64,000 bases of DNA from Candidatus Allofournierella merdavium (lineage in GTDB: Bacteria > Bacillota > Clostridia > Oscillospirales > Ruminococcaceae), in assembly GCA_019118765.1 (NCBI GenBank), contig DWYI01000004.1, positions 1-64,000 of the forward strand. The letters run 5' to 3'. The notes below the pieces were generated by a model. It saw only the letters and a program-made list of their open reading frames with translations. It did not search any database and was not told where the DNA came from. The number at the start of each line of letters is the position of its first letter. Within the stretch, counting starts at the first letter, position 1. Below are positions 37,001 to 45,352 of the stretch, in pieces. Both the position numbers and the translations under genes were made by a program.

Positions 37001-37960
37001 TCAATACACGCTCTCGCCAGTGACCTTGCGGCTGAGCGCGTTGGCACCGGTCACCAGGATGACGCCGATCACGCCGGTGAACAGACCGATGGCGGTGGCG
37101 TAGGAATAGTTCTGATTCGCCAGACCGGTGCGGTAGACCAGGGTGTCCAGAATATCGCTGACCGAGGCGTTGTTGGGCGTGTACATCAGCAGCACCTTCT
37201 CAAAGCCCAGGGTGAGCATACGGCCCACGTTCATGATCAGCATCACCATGATGGTGGGCATGATGGAGGGGATGGTGACGTACATGATCTGCTGCAGCCG
37301 GCCGGCGCCGTCGATCTCCGCGGCCTCAAACAGGTCGCTGCTGATGCCGGTGATGGCCGCCAGATAGATGATGGCCGTCCAGCCGGTGAACTGCCAGCTG
37401 TCGGTGAGGATGTAGATGATGCGGAACCAGCCCGGCTCGTTCATGAAGTAGATGGGCTCGATGCCGAAGGCGTTCTTGAGGAACAGGTTCACCAGCCCGC
37501 TGCTGGGCGAGAGCAGCTCGCCCAGAATGGTGATGACCACCACGGTGGAGATGAACCGGGGCATATAGGAGATGGTCTGCACGAACTTTTTGAACCGCTT
37601 GGCCCGCACCTCGTTCAGCAGGATGGCGAAGAGGATGGGCAGGAAGAAGTTCACCAGCAGGTTCAGCAGCGAGAGCACCAGCGTGTTCTTGAAGGCGCTC
37701 CAGAACATAGGGTCCCGCATGAACAGCTTGAAATACCGCAGGCCGGCCCACTCCTCGCCCCAGGGGCTCATGCCCGGGCGATAGCGGCGGAAGGCCAGGA
37801 TGTTGCCGAACATGGGCAGATACTTGAACACGATGAAATAGATCACCGGCAGCACCATCATGGCGTAAAGCGGCCAGTATTTTTTCATGTAGCGGCGCAG
37901 GCCCACCTTGCGCAGGCCGGTCTGCGGCGGGTTGTTTTTGGCGGTTTTTGTTTTGGTCAT
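37001..37960 (-). CDS. Carbohydrate ABC transporter permease (LplB type)
   Basis: A 319-residue CUT1 permease with a Lys-rich cytoplasmic start and six helices. It has the LplB-type opening PLYAMMVLPVIYFIVFKYLPMFGN and the EAA loop (LFEAAEIDGAGRLQQIMYVTIPSIMPTI). The end (ALSRKVTGESVY) resembles LplB. It is the partner of the downstream LplC/MalG-type permease. No ATPase gene lies in this operon; as with many Gram-positive CUT1 importers, a shared MsmK-like ATPase encoded elsewhere is likely. Confidence 0.9.
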   Translation of the reverse strand: MTKTKTAKNNPPQTGLRKVGLRRYMKKYWPLYAMMVLPVIYFIVFKYLPMFGNILAFRRYRPGMSPWGEEWAGLRYFKLFMRDPMFWSAFKNTLVLSLLNLLVNFFLPILFAILLNEVRAKRFKKFVQTISYMPRFISTVVVITILGELLSPSSGLVNLFLKNAFGIEPIYFMNEPGWFRIIYILTDSWQFTGWTAIIYLAAITGISSDLFEAAEIDGAGRLQQIMYVTIPSIMPTIMVMLIMNVGRMLTLGFEKVLLMYTPNNASVSDILDTLVYRTGLANQNYSYATAIGLFTGVIGVILVTGANALSRKVTGESVY

Positions 37961-38033
37961 GCCAGTCCCCCCTCAATAAAAGGCGGGGCCTATTCCCTTC
38001 GAAATATGGCCCCGCCGCGTGATGTGTGAAAGA

Positions 38034-39635
38034 TCAGTTCATGTTGCTCTGGTAGAGCTCGCAGAACTGGTCAATGCCCTTGCTCTGCATCTCGGCCACG
38101 TAGGTATCCCAGTCGGTATCCAGGCTCTTGCTGCCGGTGAGGAACTCGTTGGTCCAGCGCTCCCAGGTGTCGGCCAGCGGGGTCTGCAGCAGGCCGGCCT
38201 CCTCGGAGGTGAGGTCGTCGAACATCGGCGTGGGAGGAATGCCCTGGATCACGTCGCCCATGCTCTCCACGGTGGCGTTGATCTGCGCGTAGTTCTCGTC
38301 GTACTTGGTCATCTCCCGCTTGTTCACCCACACCATCTGGGTCACGTCGGAACCGCAGCCGTACTTGACCTGCATGGTCTTGTAGATGCCGTCGGGGGAA
38401 CTGGTGATCTCGTCGGAGTAGACGATGTTGCCGTTCTCATCCTCGGTGTAGGTCTCGCCCTCCACGCCCAGGCACCAGAGCTTCGCGTTCTCCTCGGAGA
38501 AGAAGATCTCGTCGATGGTGCGGACCACCTGCTCGAAGTCCTCACGCTCGGCGGTCTTGGCGGGGAACATGATGCCCGCGCCGGTGCGGCTCTTGGGCTG
38601 GTGATGGGCGCCGGCGGGGCCGGCCAGGGCGGGGTACATCTGCAGCTTGAAGCCGTCGATGGTGGAGGAAGCCTCCACGCCGCCGATCTGGTCATAGTAG
38701 GCGTAGGTGGCCATGGCGGCGCCGCTGGCCATCTTCTGCGTCCACTTGTCGCCGTCGATGGGGTCGGCCATTTCGGGATCCAGCAGGCCCTCGGCATACA
38801 GCTTGGCAAAGAACTGCAGATACTCCTTGAACTGCTCGCTGGTGGCGCCGGCAAAGTACTCCTGCTTGTCATAGTCCCAGCTGAGCACGTAGCTGCCGGA
38901 GGAGCTGTTCTTGCCCAGGCTGATGCCCCAGGCCGGCATGGTCATGCGGTACAGCACGCGGGGGCCGGACAGGATGGTCAGGGGATAGGAATCGGGGTTC
39001 TGCTCCTTGTACAGCTTCAGGATGTTGTACAGGTCGTCGTAGGTGGCGGGCGCCTCCAGGTCGTTGGCCTCCAGGAAGTCCTGGCGGAGGATCAGGCCGC
39101 CGTCGTAGAAGGGCACGTCAAACAGGCTGGGCATATAGTAATACTTGCCGTCCTTCAGGCGCAGGTCGTCCAGGTCCTTTTCCATGCCGAACTTCTCCAC
39201 CCATGCGTTGAAGTTGGGGGTCCATTCGGAGTAATCGCTGATGGGCACGATGGCGCCGTTCAGCGCCAGGCTGGCGTTCTCGCCCTTGGTCCCCTGATAC
39301 AGGATCACGTCGGGCACATTCTCGCCGGTGTTCAGCATCAGGCTGACCTTGGTGTCATAGTCCGCGATGGGGATGACCTCGAACTTCAGCTTGCTGTTGG
39401 TGCGCTTCTGCACCTCCTGGATGGTGAGCCAGTCCTCCTTGAAGGGAAGGGTGGCGTTGTCTGAATAGGAGAGCGTGATCTCGATGGGATCGCCCTCTCC
39501 CGCGGCAGACGCGGTGCCGGAACCGCCGGCGCCGGTGCTGCCGGAGGCGCCGGTGCTTCCGCAGCCGGAGAACACCGTCAGCGCCATGGCCAGGGCCATG
39601 CTGCCGCACAGCAGCTTCTTCAGATGGATACGCAT
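38034..39635 (-). CDS. Extracellular solute-binding lipoprotein (LplA-like), probable muropeptide-sugar binder
   Basis: A 533-residue family 1 solute-binding protein. The signal ends in a lipobox FSGC (Cys near residue 25), followed by a Gly/Ser/Ala-rich linker and a large PBP type 2 fold. Visible family features are SDNATLPF, DVILYQGTKGENASL and YDGGLILRQDFLEANDLEAPATYDDLYNIL. The ATG at 39635 is 9 nt after AAGGAGG; an ATG at 39656 lies upstream of that site. First gene of an importer-murQ operon with a strong promoter. The size (over 500 residues) is typical of LplA/oligosaccharide binders. Confidence 0.9.
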   Translation of the reverse strand: MRIHLKKLLCGSMALAMALTVFSGCGSTGASGSTGAGGSGTASAAGEGDPIEITLSYSDNATLPFKEDWLTIQEVQKRTNSKLKFEVIPIADYDTKVSLMLNTGENVPDVILYQGTKGENASLALNGAIVPISDYSEWTPNFNAWVEKFGMEKDLDDLRLKDGKYYYMPSLFDVPFYDGGLILRQDFLEANDLEAPATYDDLYNILKLYKEQNPDSYPLTILSGPRVLYRMTMPAWGISLGKNSSSGSYVLSWDYDKQEYFAGATSEQFKEYLQFFAKLYAEGLLDPEMADPIDGDKWTQKMASGAAMATYAYYDQIGGVEASSTIDGFKLQMYPALAGPAGAHHQPKSRTGAGIMFPAKTAEREDFEQVVRTIDEIFFSEENAKLWCLGVEGETYTEDENGNIVYSDEITSSPDGIYKTMQVKYGCGSDVTQMVWVNKREMTKYDENYAQINATVESMGDVIQGIPPTPMFDDLTSEEAGLLQTPLADTWERWTNEFLTGSKSLDTDWDTYVAEMQSKGIDQFCELYQSNMN

Positions 39636-39769
39636 TGCAAAAATCCTCCTTTTCATGATCTGCTTTTCCCGGGGGTCTGTGCCGATGACGGCGCGTCGGG
39701 CGCCGTCTTGGGACGATGCAAAAACGCAGGTAACAAAGCGATCTTACTCGGCTGTATTCCAGCGACGCA

Positions 39770-39798
39770 ATAGTAACATTGTTTCATCACAGTGTCAA
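39770..39798 (-). promoter_or_regulatory. Promoter of the LplABC-type importer/murQ operon
   Basis: Minus-strand TTGACA (39793-39798), a 17-bp spacer and TACTAT (39770-39775). The predicted leader of about 130 nt has no obvious structure. The 39636-40054 gap otherwise holds only AT-rich sequence and the divergent promoter below. Confidence 0.8.
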
Positions 39799-39975
39799 CA
39801 ACGCGCCGTCCGATTTGTATAACTGCCAAAGGGAACTCTGGAATTGTTGGATATCCTGCGGCCCAATGTCGCCGAAAAGCACAAATTTGCGGAGATTTTT
39901 TTACAAAACTATGTAATTTTATTTCATCCCGCTCAAAACTTTCGGCCCTCCGCCGCGCCGGCGGGCGGCCGGGCC

Positions 39976-40003
39976 TTGACACCGCCCGAAAACGCCCTAT
40001 CAT
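39976..40003 (+). promoter_or_regulatory. Promoter of the DUF4176 gene
   Basis: TTGACA (39976-39981), a 16-bp spacer and TATCAT (39998-40003), about 50 bp before the start codon. Confidence 0.65.
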
Positions 40004-40054
40004 AAAAGGCAAGGCGACGGTTTTCCTTATACTATACAGGAGGAGGGCTTTTCC

Positions 40055-40363
40055 ATGTACAAAAACCTTCTGCCCATCGGCTCGGTGGTGCTGCTGCGGG
40101 GCGGCACCAAGCGGGTGATGATCTGCGGGCGCATCCAGGCGCGGGCGGGCAGCGACAGGATATACGACTACTCCGCCTGCTGGTACCCGGAGGGCATCAC
40201 CCGGCCGGACGAGATGTTCTTTTTTGACCGGGACGCGGTGGAGACGGTGTTCTTCGTGGGCTTTCAGGACAAGGAGGAACTGGACTTCCGCGCCGCCGTG
40301 CTGGACCGGCTGGGGGAGCTGGAGGTGCGGGACGGCCGCATCGTGAGCAAAGGGCAGGTGTGA
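40055..40363 (+). CDS. DUF4176 protein
   Basis: A 102-residue protein starting YKNLLPIGSVVLLRGGTKRVMICGR, the opening typical of DUF4176. This domain usually occurs beside type VII secretion and LXG-toxin genes in Firmicutes, yet no WXG100, EssC or LXG gene lies near it here. Acidic and aromatic residues follow (YWYPEGITRPDEMFFFDRD is similar to its family core). ATG at 40055 follows AGGAGGAGGG. It is 3 bp before a second unknown gene, and the two form one unit. The biochemical role of DUF4176 is unknown. Confidence 0.75.
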   Translation: MYKNLLPIGSVVLLRGGTKRVMICGRIQARAGSDRIYDYSACWYPEGITRPDEMFFFDRDAVETVFFVGFQDKEELDFRAAVLDRLGELEVRDGRIVSKGQV

Positions 40364-40366
40364 GCC

Positions 40367-41017
40367 ATGTTGTGTGAGGTGAGGCAGACGGTGAGCGGCC
40401 TGCGGGCCGAGTTCACAATTTTGGAGGGCGGCGAGGCCATCGGCGGCGCCCTCTTTCCGGACAACTTCCTCTTCGGCGGGCCCTGCGCCTGCCGCTACCG
40501 GGGCGAGGAGCTGTATCTCTCCTACCGCCGCCAGCCGCCGCTGCAAAACCTGGGCAAGGCGGTGGAGCAGCGGGTGTGGGCCCCCTACACCGTGGCCCGC
40601 GGCGGCGAGACGGTGGGGGAGATGTGCGACAAACTGGCCCGCAGCGGGCCCTTTTCCCGCTACGGCTACACCGCCATGACCCTGGACGGGGCGCAGCTGG
40701 AGATGTTTGAGATGGGCCTGGGCCGGCAGGGGGTGGCGTACCCCATCTGGGCCGGCGGGCGGCAGATCGCCCAGATCGAAAAGCCCTGTGTGGCGCGCGA
40801 CAACCTGGACGCCTGCGCCCTGTGCTCCCTGGGGGAGTGGGCCCAGCGGGCGGCGGTGCTGCTGTGCCTGTATCTGGACGCCCGGGCCTACGCCCGCCGG
40901 GGGCAGATCGCCGTGGCCTCGGTGGAAAAGCGCTGTCTTCTGACCTTCAACAAGGCGGTGAAGGCAAAATACGACCCCGGGTTCCACCGCCGGGCGGCGC
41001 CGCTGCAGGGGCCCTGA
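40367..41017 (+). CDS. Unknown protein cotranscribed with the DUF4176 gene
   Basis: I do not recognise this 216-residue protein with certainty. It has no signal peptide or membrane helix and several Cys residues (FGGPCACRY, EKPCVARDNLDACALC). The run of beta-strand-like segments, each with a central Gly-rich turn (TVARGGETVGEM, AYPIWAGGRQIAQIEKP), faintly recalls LURP-one/tubby-like proteins that often carry a similar GxxIAxIEK pattern, but this is a guess. It begins 3 bp after the DUF4176 gene, with a GTGAGCC start context, and ends before the promoter of the SAM hydrolase. Confidence 0.6.
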   Translation: MLCEVRQTVSGLRAEFTILEGGEAIGGALFPDNFLFGGPCACRYRGEELYLSYRRQPPLQNLGKAVEQRVWAPYTVARGGETVGEMCDKLARSGPFSRYGYTAMTLDGAQLEMFEMGLGRQGVAYPIWAGGRQIAQIEKPCVARDNLDACALCSLGEWAQRAAVLLCLYLDARAYARRGQIAVASVEKRCLLTFNKAVKAKYDPGFHRRAAPLQGP

Positions 41018-41066
41018 CGCCGGGGCGAAAAACCGCGCAAAACCGCCGCTGCGCGGGGCGCCGGCC

Positions 41067-41096
41067 TTGACAAGCCTTGCCCGAAAAGCGTATACT
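41067..41096 (+). promoter_or_regulatory. Promoter of the SAM hydrolase/ECF operon
   Basis: TTGACA (41067-41072), an 18-bp spacer and TATACT (41091-41096), about 38 bp upstream of the start. Confidence 0.75.
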
Positions 41097-41134
41097 TAAG
41101 TGTAATTTTTGCGTGCGGGAGGCGTGTTGAGAGA

Positions 41135-41989
41135 ATGAATCCGTTGATCCTTCAGTCCGACTTCGGCTATGCCGACGGCGCGGTGTGCGCCATGTACGGG
41201 GTGGCCCAGGGCGTGTGCCCCGATCTGCGGGTGTTCGACCTCACCCACGACATTCCCCAGTACGATATCTGGGAGGCCAGCTATCGCCTGATCCAGACGG
41301 TGAGCTACTGGCCGAAGGACAGCGTGTTCGTGAGCGTGGTGGACCCGGGGGTGGGTTCCACCCGGCGCAGCATCGCGGTGAAGACCGCCGAGGGCCACTA
41401 TGTCATCACGCCGGACAACGGCACCCTGACCCACATCAAGCGGATGTGCGGCATCACCGAGGCCCGGGTCATCGACGAGAGCGTGAACCGGCTGCCCAAC
41501 TCCGGCGAGAGCTACACCTTCCACGGGCGGGACATCTACGCCTACACCGGCGCGCGGCTGGCCTCGGGCGTGATCACCTTCGAGCAGGTGGGCCCCCAGG
41601 TGCCGGTGGAGAGCGTGATCGAACTGCCGGTGATCGAGGCGAAGAGCGAAAACGACGTGATCACCGGCACCATCGACGTGCTGGACGTGCGCTTCGGCTC
41701 GCTGTGGACCAACATCCCCCGGGAGATGTTCGCAAAACTGGGCGTTTCCCACGGCGGGCGGGTGGAGGTGTCCATCGCCAACGACACCCGCACCCTCTAC
41801 AAGAACATCATGGTGTACGCCAAGAGTTTCGCCGATGTGAACGTGGGCGAGCCGCTGCTGTATGTCAACAGCCTGGACTGCGTGGCCGTGGCCATCAACC
41901 AGGGCAGCTTCTCCAAGGCCTACAACATCGGCACCGGCATCCAGTGGCGCATCGCCCTGCGCAAGGCGCCCCGCATCGTTTACGAATAA
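41135..41989 (+). CDS. S-adenosyl-L-methionine hydrolase (adenosine-forming; DUF62/SAM hydroxide adenosyltransferase)
   Basis: Splits SAM with water to adenosine and methionine. Family hallmarks are all present: LQSDFGYADGAVCAMYGV at the start, FDLTHDIPQYDIWEASY, VSVVDPGVGSTRR and VITPDNGTLT, with the conserved Asp-Arg-His set spread across them. Length 284 residues is normal. No halogenase-type loop characteristic of fluorinases was recognised, so hydrolysis is favoured over halogenation. It is 87 bp upstream of an ECF transporter S-component gene; a role in nucleoside or methionine economy tied to that transporter is possible. Confidence 0.9.
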   Translation: MNPLILQSDFGYADGAVCAMYGVAQGVCPDLRVFDLTHDIPQYDIWEASYRLIQTVSYWPKDSVFVSVVDPGVGSTRRSIAVKTAEGHYVITPDNGTLTHIKRMCGITEARVIDESVNRLPNSGESYTFHGRDIYAYTGARLASGVITFEQVGPQVPVESVIELPVIEAKSENDVITGTIDVLDVRFGSLWTNIPREMFAKLGVSHGGRVEVSIANDTRTLYKNIMVYAKSFADVNVGEPLLYVNSLDCVAVAINQGSFSKAYNIGTGIQWRIALRKAPRIVYE

Positions 41990-42076
41990 AGCGGCGCCCC
42001 GGTTTCGGTTCCCCCGCGAAGGGGCCGTCCCTTCGCCGGTGAATGTTTTTCATTTTTCATGTGAGGAGTGTGCAGT

Positions 42077-42625
42077 ATGAAAAATTCTTCCATCAAGACC
42101 GTGGTCGCGGTGGGCATCGGCGCCGCCCTGTTCTTTGTGCTGGGCCGCTTTGTGGCCATCCCCAGCGGCATCCCCAACACCAACATCAGCCTGCAGTACG
42201 CCATTCTGGGCATGCTGGCCGCCATGTACGGCCCCGTGGCCGGCGGCCTGATCGGCTTCATCGGCCACACCCTGATCGACCTGTCCTGGGGCGGCAGCCC
42301 CTGGTGGAGCTGGGTCGTCGCCTCCACCCTGGTGGGCGTGATCGTGGGCCTGACCGCCAAAAAGATGGCTCTGTCTGAGGGCGACTTCGGCAAGGGCAAG
42401 CTGGCCCTGTTCGCCGTGGCCAACGTGGTGGCCAACGCCGTCTCCTGGCTGCTGGTGGCCCCCGGCCTGGATATCCTCATCTACGCCGAGCCCGCCGACA
42501 AGGTGTTCACCCAGGGCGCCTTTGCCGCCATCGTCAACAGCCTGACCGCCGTCATCGTGGGCGGCCTGCTGGTGGCTGCTTTCTGCAAGACCATCGCCAA
42601 GAAGGGCTCGCTGGACAAGGAGTAA
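42077..42625 (+). CDS. ECF transporter S component
   Basis: A 182-residue membrane protein with about five to six hydrophobic helices and an N-terminal basic start (MKNSSIKTVVAVGIGAALFF). The segment NTNISLQYAILGMLAAMYGPVAGGLIGFIGH is a typical S-component signature for contact with EcfT. Downstream ECF ATPase and T genes complete the transporter. The substrate is not evident; the upstream SAM hydrolase gene could point to a purine- or methionine-related compound, but riboflavin-type S components look similar. ATG at 42077, with GTGAGGAG 9 nt upstream. Confidence 0.88.
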   Translation: MKNSSIKTVVAVGIGAALFFVLGRFVAIPSGIPNTNISLQYAILGMLAAMYGPVAGGLIGFIGHTLIDLSWGGSPWWSWVVASTLVGVIVGLTAKKMALSEGDFGKGKLALFAVANVVANAVSWLLVAPGLDILIYAEPADKVFTQGAFAAIVNSLTAVIVGGLLVAAFCKTIAKKGSLDKE

Positions 42626-42695
42626 GCTCCTTTTTCCCGGCACATCGCCCGTCGGAACGCTTGTGCGGCAAGCCGTTCCGGTGCGCTCGCGCATC

Positions 42696-42726
42696 GGGGG
42701 CAGGGCAGTGCCCTGCCCCCTTTTTT
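42696..42726 (+). terminator. Intrinsic terminator inside the ECF operon
   Basis: GGGGGCAGGGC and GCCCTGCCCCC form an 11-bp stem (42696-42706 with 42710-42720), 3-nt loop and T6. It follows the S-component gene but precedes the ATPase gene with no obvious second promoter between, so it looks like an attenuator. An upstream imperfect hairpin covers about 42654-42681. Confidence 0.85.
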
Positions 42727-42756
42727 CTTTGATTCTTTCAGTGAGGAGTCCTGCCC

Positions 42757-44472
42757 ATGAACACTCCCATCATTTCCTTCCGGGATTTCACCTTCCAGTA
42801 CCGGGCCCAGGCCCGGCCCACCCTCTACAACATCGACCTGGACATCTACCCCGGCGAGAAGATCCTCATCGCCGGGCCCTCCGGCTCGGGCAAATCCACC
42901 CTGGCCAGCTGCATCAACGGCCTCATCCCCTTCAGCTATCCTGGCGAGTCCTCCGGCATCCTGACGGTGGACGGCATGGAGGCGAAGAAGGAGAGCATCT
43001 TCGCGCTGTCCAAGTCGGTGGGCACGGTGCTCCAGGACCCGGACGGCCAGTTCATCGGCCTGACGGTGGCGGAGGACATCGCCTTCGCGCTGGAAAACGA
43101 CTGCGTGCCCCAAAAGGAGATGCACGCCGCGGTGGACAAGGCCGCCGCCCTGGTGGGGGTGGAGCGGCACCTGGGCTTTGCCCCCCACGAACTTTCCGGC
43201 GGGCAGAAGCAGCGGGTGAGCCTGGCGGGGGTGATGGTGGACGCGGTGAAGATCCTGCTGTTCGACGAGCCGCTGGCCAACCTGGACCCGGCGGCGGGCA
43301 AGCAGACCATCGAACTGATCGACCGCATCCAGAAGGAGACCGACACCACCGTGCTCATCATCGAGCACCGGCTGGAGGACGTGCTGTGGCGCAGTGTGGA
43401 CCGCATCGTGCTGATGGAGGAGGGGCGCATCGCCGCCGACCTGCGCCCCGACGAGCTGCTGTGCACCCCGCTGCTGACGAAAGCCGGCATCCGGGAGCCC
43501 CTCTATCTCACCGCGCTGAAATACGCCGGGGTGGCCCTCACGCCGGAGAAGCGCCCCGCCCACCCGGACACGCTGGACCTCACCGACGCCGACAAAGAGG
43601 CGGTGCGCGCCTGGTACCACGGCGCCCCCGCCCCCGCCCCGCCCCCCCAGCAGCCGGTGCTGCTGGAGGTGAAGGACCTGTGCTTTGGCTACACCAAGGA
43701 CCGGTCCACCCTGCAGAACGTCTCCTTCACCGTGCGCAAAGGGGAGATGACCAGCATCGTGGGCCGCAACGGCGCGGGCAAATCCACCCTTTCGAAACTC
43801 ATCTGCGGCTTTGAGGCCCCCGATTCCGGCAGCATCCTGCTGGACGGGCGGGACATCACCGGCGACACCATCCGCCAGCGGGCGGCGCGCATCGGCTATG
43901 TGATGCAGAACCCCAACCAGATGATCTCCAAGACCATGATCTTCGACGAGGTGGCCCTGGGCCTTGCCAAGAGCGGGCTTTCCGCCGCCCAGGTGCGGGA
44001 GAAGGTGGAGGAGACCCTGAAGATCTGCGGGCTCTACCCCTTCCGCAACTGGCCGGTGAGCGCGTTGAGCTTCGGCCAGAAAAAGCGGGTCACCATCGCC
44101 AGCGTGCTGGTGCTGGGGCCGGACGTCATCATTCTGGACGAGCCCACCGCCGGGCAGGATTTCCGCCACTACACCGAGATCATGGAGTTTTTGCGGGGGC
44201 TGAACGGGCGGGGGGTGACGGTGCTGATGATCACCCACGACATGCACCTGATGCTGGAGTACACCCCCCGGGCGCTGGTGTTCAGCGACGGGCGGCTCAT
44301 CGCCGACCGCACCGCCGCCGGGGTGCTGTGCGACCCGGAGCTCATCGAGCGGGCGGCCCTGAAGGAAACCAGCCTGTTCACCCTGGCGGGGCGCTGCGGC
44401 ATCGAGCCGCCGGAGGCCTTTGTCCAGCGGTTCATCGACTACGACCGGGAGGTGCGGGAACATGGCTGCTAA
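42757..44472 (+). CDS. ecfA: ECF transporter fused double ATPase (EcfA-EcfA')
   Basis: Two ABC ATPase domains in one 571-residue chain, joined by a Pro-rich linker near residues 285-305 (APAPAPPPQQP). Domain 1 has GPSGSGKSTLA, signature LSGGQKQR and Walker B LLFDEPLANLD. Domain 2 has [11 protein letters not shown], signature LSFGQKKR and ILDEPTAGQD. ECF systems more often use separate EcfA1 and EcfA2; the fusion guarantees a heterodimer. It overlaps ecfT by 11 bp. Function: energises uptake by the S component, or by several S components in group II systems. Confidence 0.93.
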   Translation: MNTPIISFRDFTFQYRAQARPTLYNIDLDIYPGEKILIAGPSGSGKSTLASCINGLIPFSYPGESSGILTVDGMEAKKESIFALSKSVGTVLQDPDGQFIGLTVAEDIAFALENDCVPQKEMHAAVDKAAALVGVERHLGFAPHELSGGQKQRVSLAGVMVDAVKILLFDEPLANLDPAAGKQTIELIDRIQKETDTTVLIIEHRLEDVLWRSVDRIVLMEEGRIAADLRPDELLCTPLLTKAGIREPLYLTALKYAGVALTPEKRPAHPDTLDLTDADKEAVRAWYHGAPAPAPPPQQPVLLEVKDLCFGYTKDRSTLQNVSFTVRKGEMTSIVGRNGAGKSTLSKLICGFEAPDSGSILLDGRDITGDTIRQRAARIGYVMQNPNQMISKTMIFDEVALGLAKSGLSAAQVREKVEETLKICGLYPFRNWPVSALSFGQKKRVTIASVLVLGPDVIILDEPTAGQDFRHYTEIMEFLRGLNGRGVTVLMITHDMHLMLEYTPRALVFSDGRLIADRTAAGVLCDPELIERAALKETSLFTLAGRCGIEPPEAFVQRFIDYDREVREHGC

Positions 44473-45295
44473 CACCGTTTTGAACTATCTGCCCCGCCAG
44501 AGTTTCGTGCACCGGCTCACCGGCACCACCAAGCTGGCCTTCTTTTTGCTGTTCACCTTCGCCAGCATGATCACCTACGACACCCGGGTGCTCATCGGCC
44601 TGATGGCGGTGAGTTTCGCCGCCTTCCGCGCCAGCCGCATCAAGCTGCGGGAGGTGCGCTTCATGCTGGTGTTCATGCTGGTGTTCCTGATTTTGAACAA
44701 CCTGTTCATCTACCTGTTCAGCCCCGAGCAGGGGGTGCAGATCTACGGCACCCGCCATGTGATCGCCACCCTGTTCTGGCGCTACACCATCACCTGGGAG
44801 CAGCTGTTCTACACCCTGAACATCTCGCTGAAGTACTTTGTGGCGCTGCCGGTGGCCATCCTGTTCATCTCGGCCACCAACCCCAGCGAGTTCGCCGCCA
44901 GCCTCAACTCCATCGGCGTGTCCTACCGGGTGGGCTACTCGGTGGCCATCGCCCTGCGCTACATCCCCGACATCCAGCGGGACTACCACAGCATCAGCCA
45001 GGCCCAGCAGGCCCGGGGGGTGGAACTGGGCAAAAAGGAGAAGCTGAGCGCCCGGCTGAAGAACTCGGTGAACATCCTTTTGCCCCTCATCCTGTCCAGC
45101 CTGTCCCGCATCGACACCATCAGCAACGCCATGGAACTGCGGGGCTTCGGCAAGCACAAAAAGCGCACCTGGTATGTGCAGCGGCCCTTCGCCCGCAGAG
45201 ACTACCTGGTGCTGGGCCTGGGCGTGGCCCTGCTGGCGGCCAGCCTCATCATCACCTTCTGGGACGGCGACCGCTTCTACAACCCCTTTGTGTGA
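44462..45295 (+). CDS. ecfT: ECF transporter transmembrane T component
   Basis: A 277-residue integral membrane protein with about five helices. The two coupling-helix motifs are visible: SISQAQQARGVELG with the Ala-Arg-Gly core and TISNAMELRGFGK, both characteristic of EcfT. The ATG at 44462 is inside the end of ecfA (11-bp overlap); the frame upstream to 44420 is out of context. It completes a three-part ECF importer with the S component and the fused ATPase. A terminator follows 16 bp later. Confidence 0.93.
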   Translation: MAANTVLNYLPRQSFVHRLTGTTKLAFFLLFTFASMITYDTRVLIGLMAVSFAAFRASRIKLREVRFMLVFMLVFLILNNLFIYLFSPEQGVQIYGTRHVIATLFWRYTITWEQLFYTLNISLKYFVALPVAILFISATNPSEFAASLNSIGVSYRVGYSVAIALRYIPDIQRDYHSISQAQQARGVELGKKEKLSARLKNSVNILLPLILSSLSRIDTISNAMELRGFGKHKKRTWYVQRPFARRDYLVLGLGVALLAASLIITFWDGDRFYNPFV

Positions 45296-45310
45296 CGTCC
45301 CCCGACAGAC

Positions 45311-45348
45311 AAAAAAAGGAGCCCGGCAGCCGCCGGGCTCCTTTTTTT
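45311..45348. terminator. Bidirectional terminator between ecfT and the PP2C gene
   Basis: A stem of GGAGCCCGGC with GCCGGGCTCC (45318-45327 and 45332-45341), flanked by A7 and T7. It ends both convergent operons. Confidence 0.92.
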
Positions 45349-45352
45349 CGTC

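Noticed and set aside
41018..41066. CCGCGCA/TGCGCGG inverted repeat as a terminator of the unknown gene at 40367
   Set aside because: The arms are 7 bp with a 10-nt loop and no T-tract, too weak to list as a feature.
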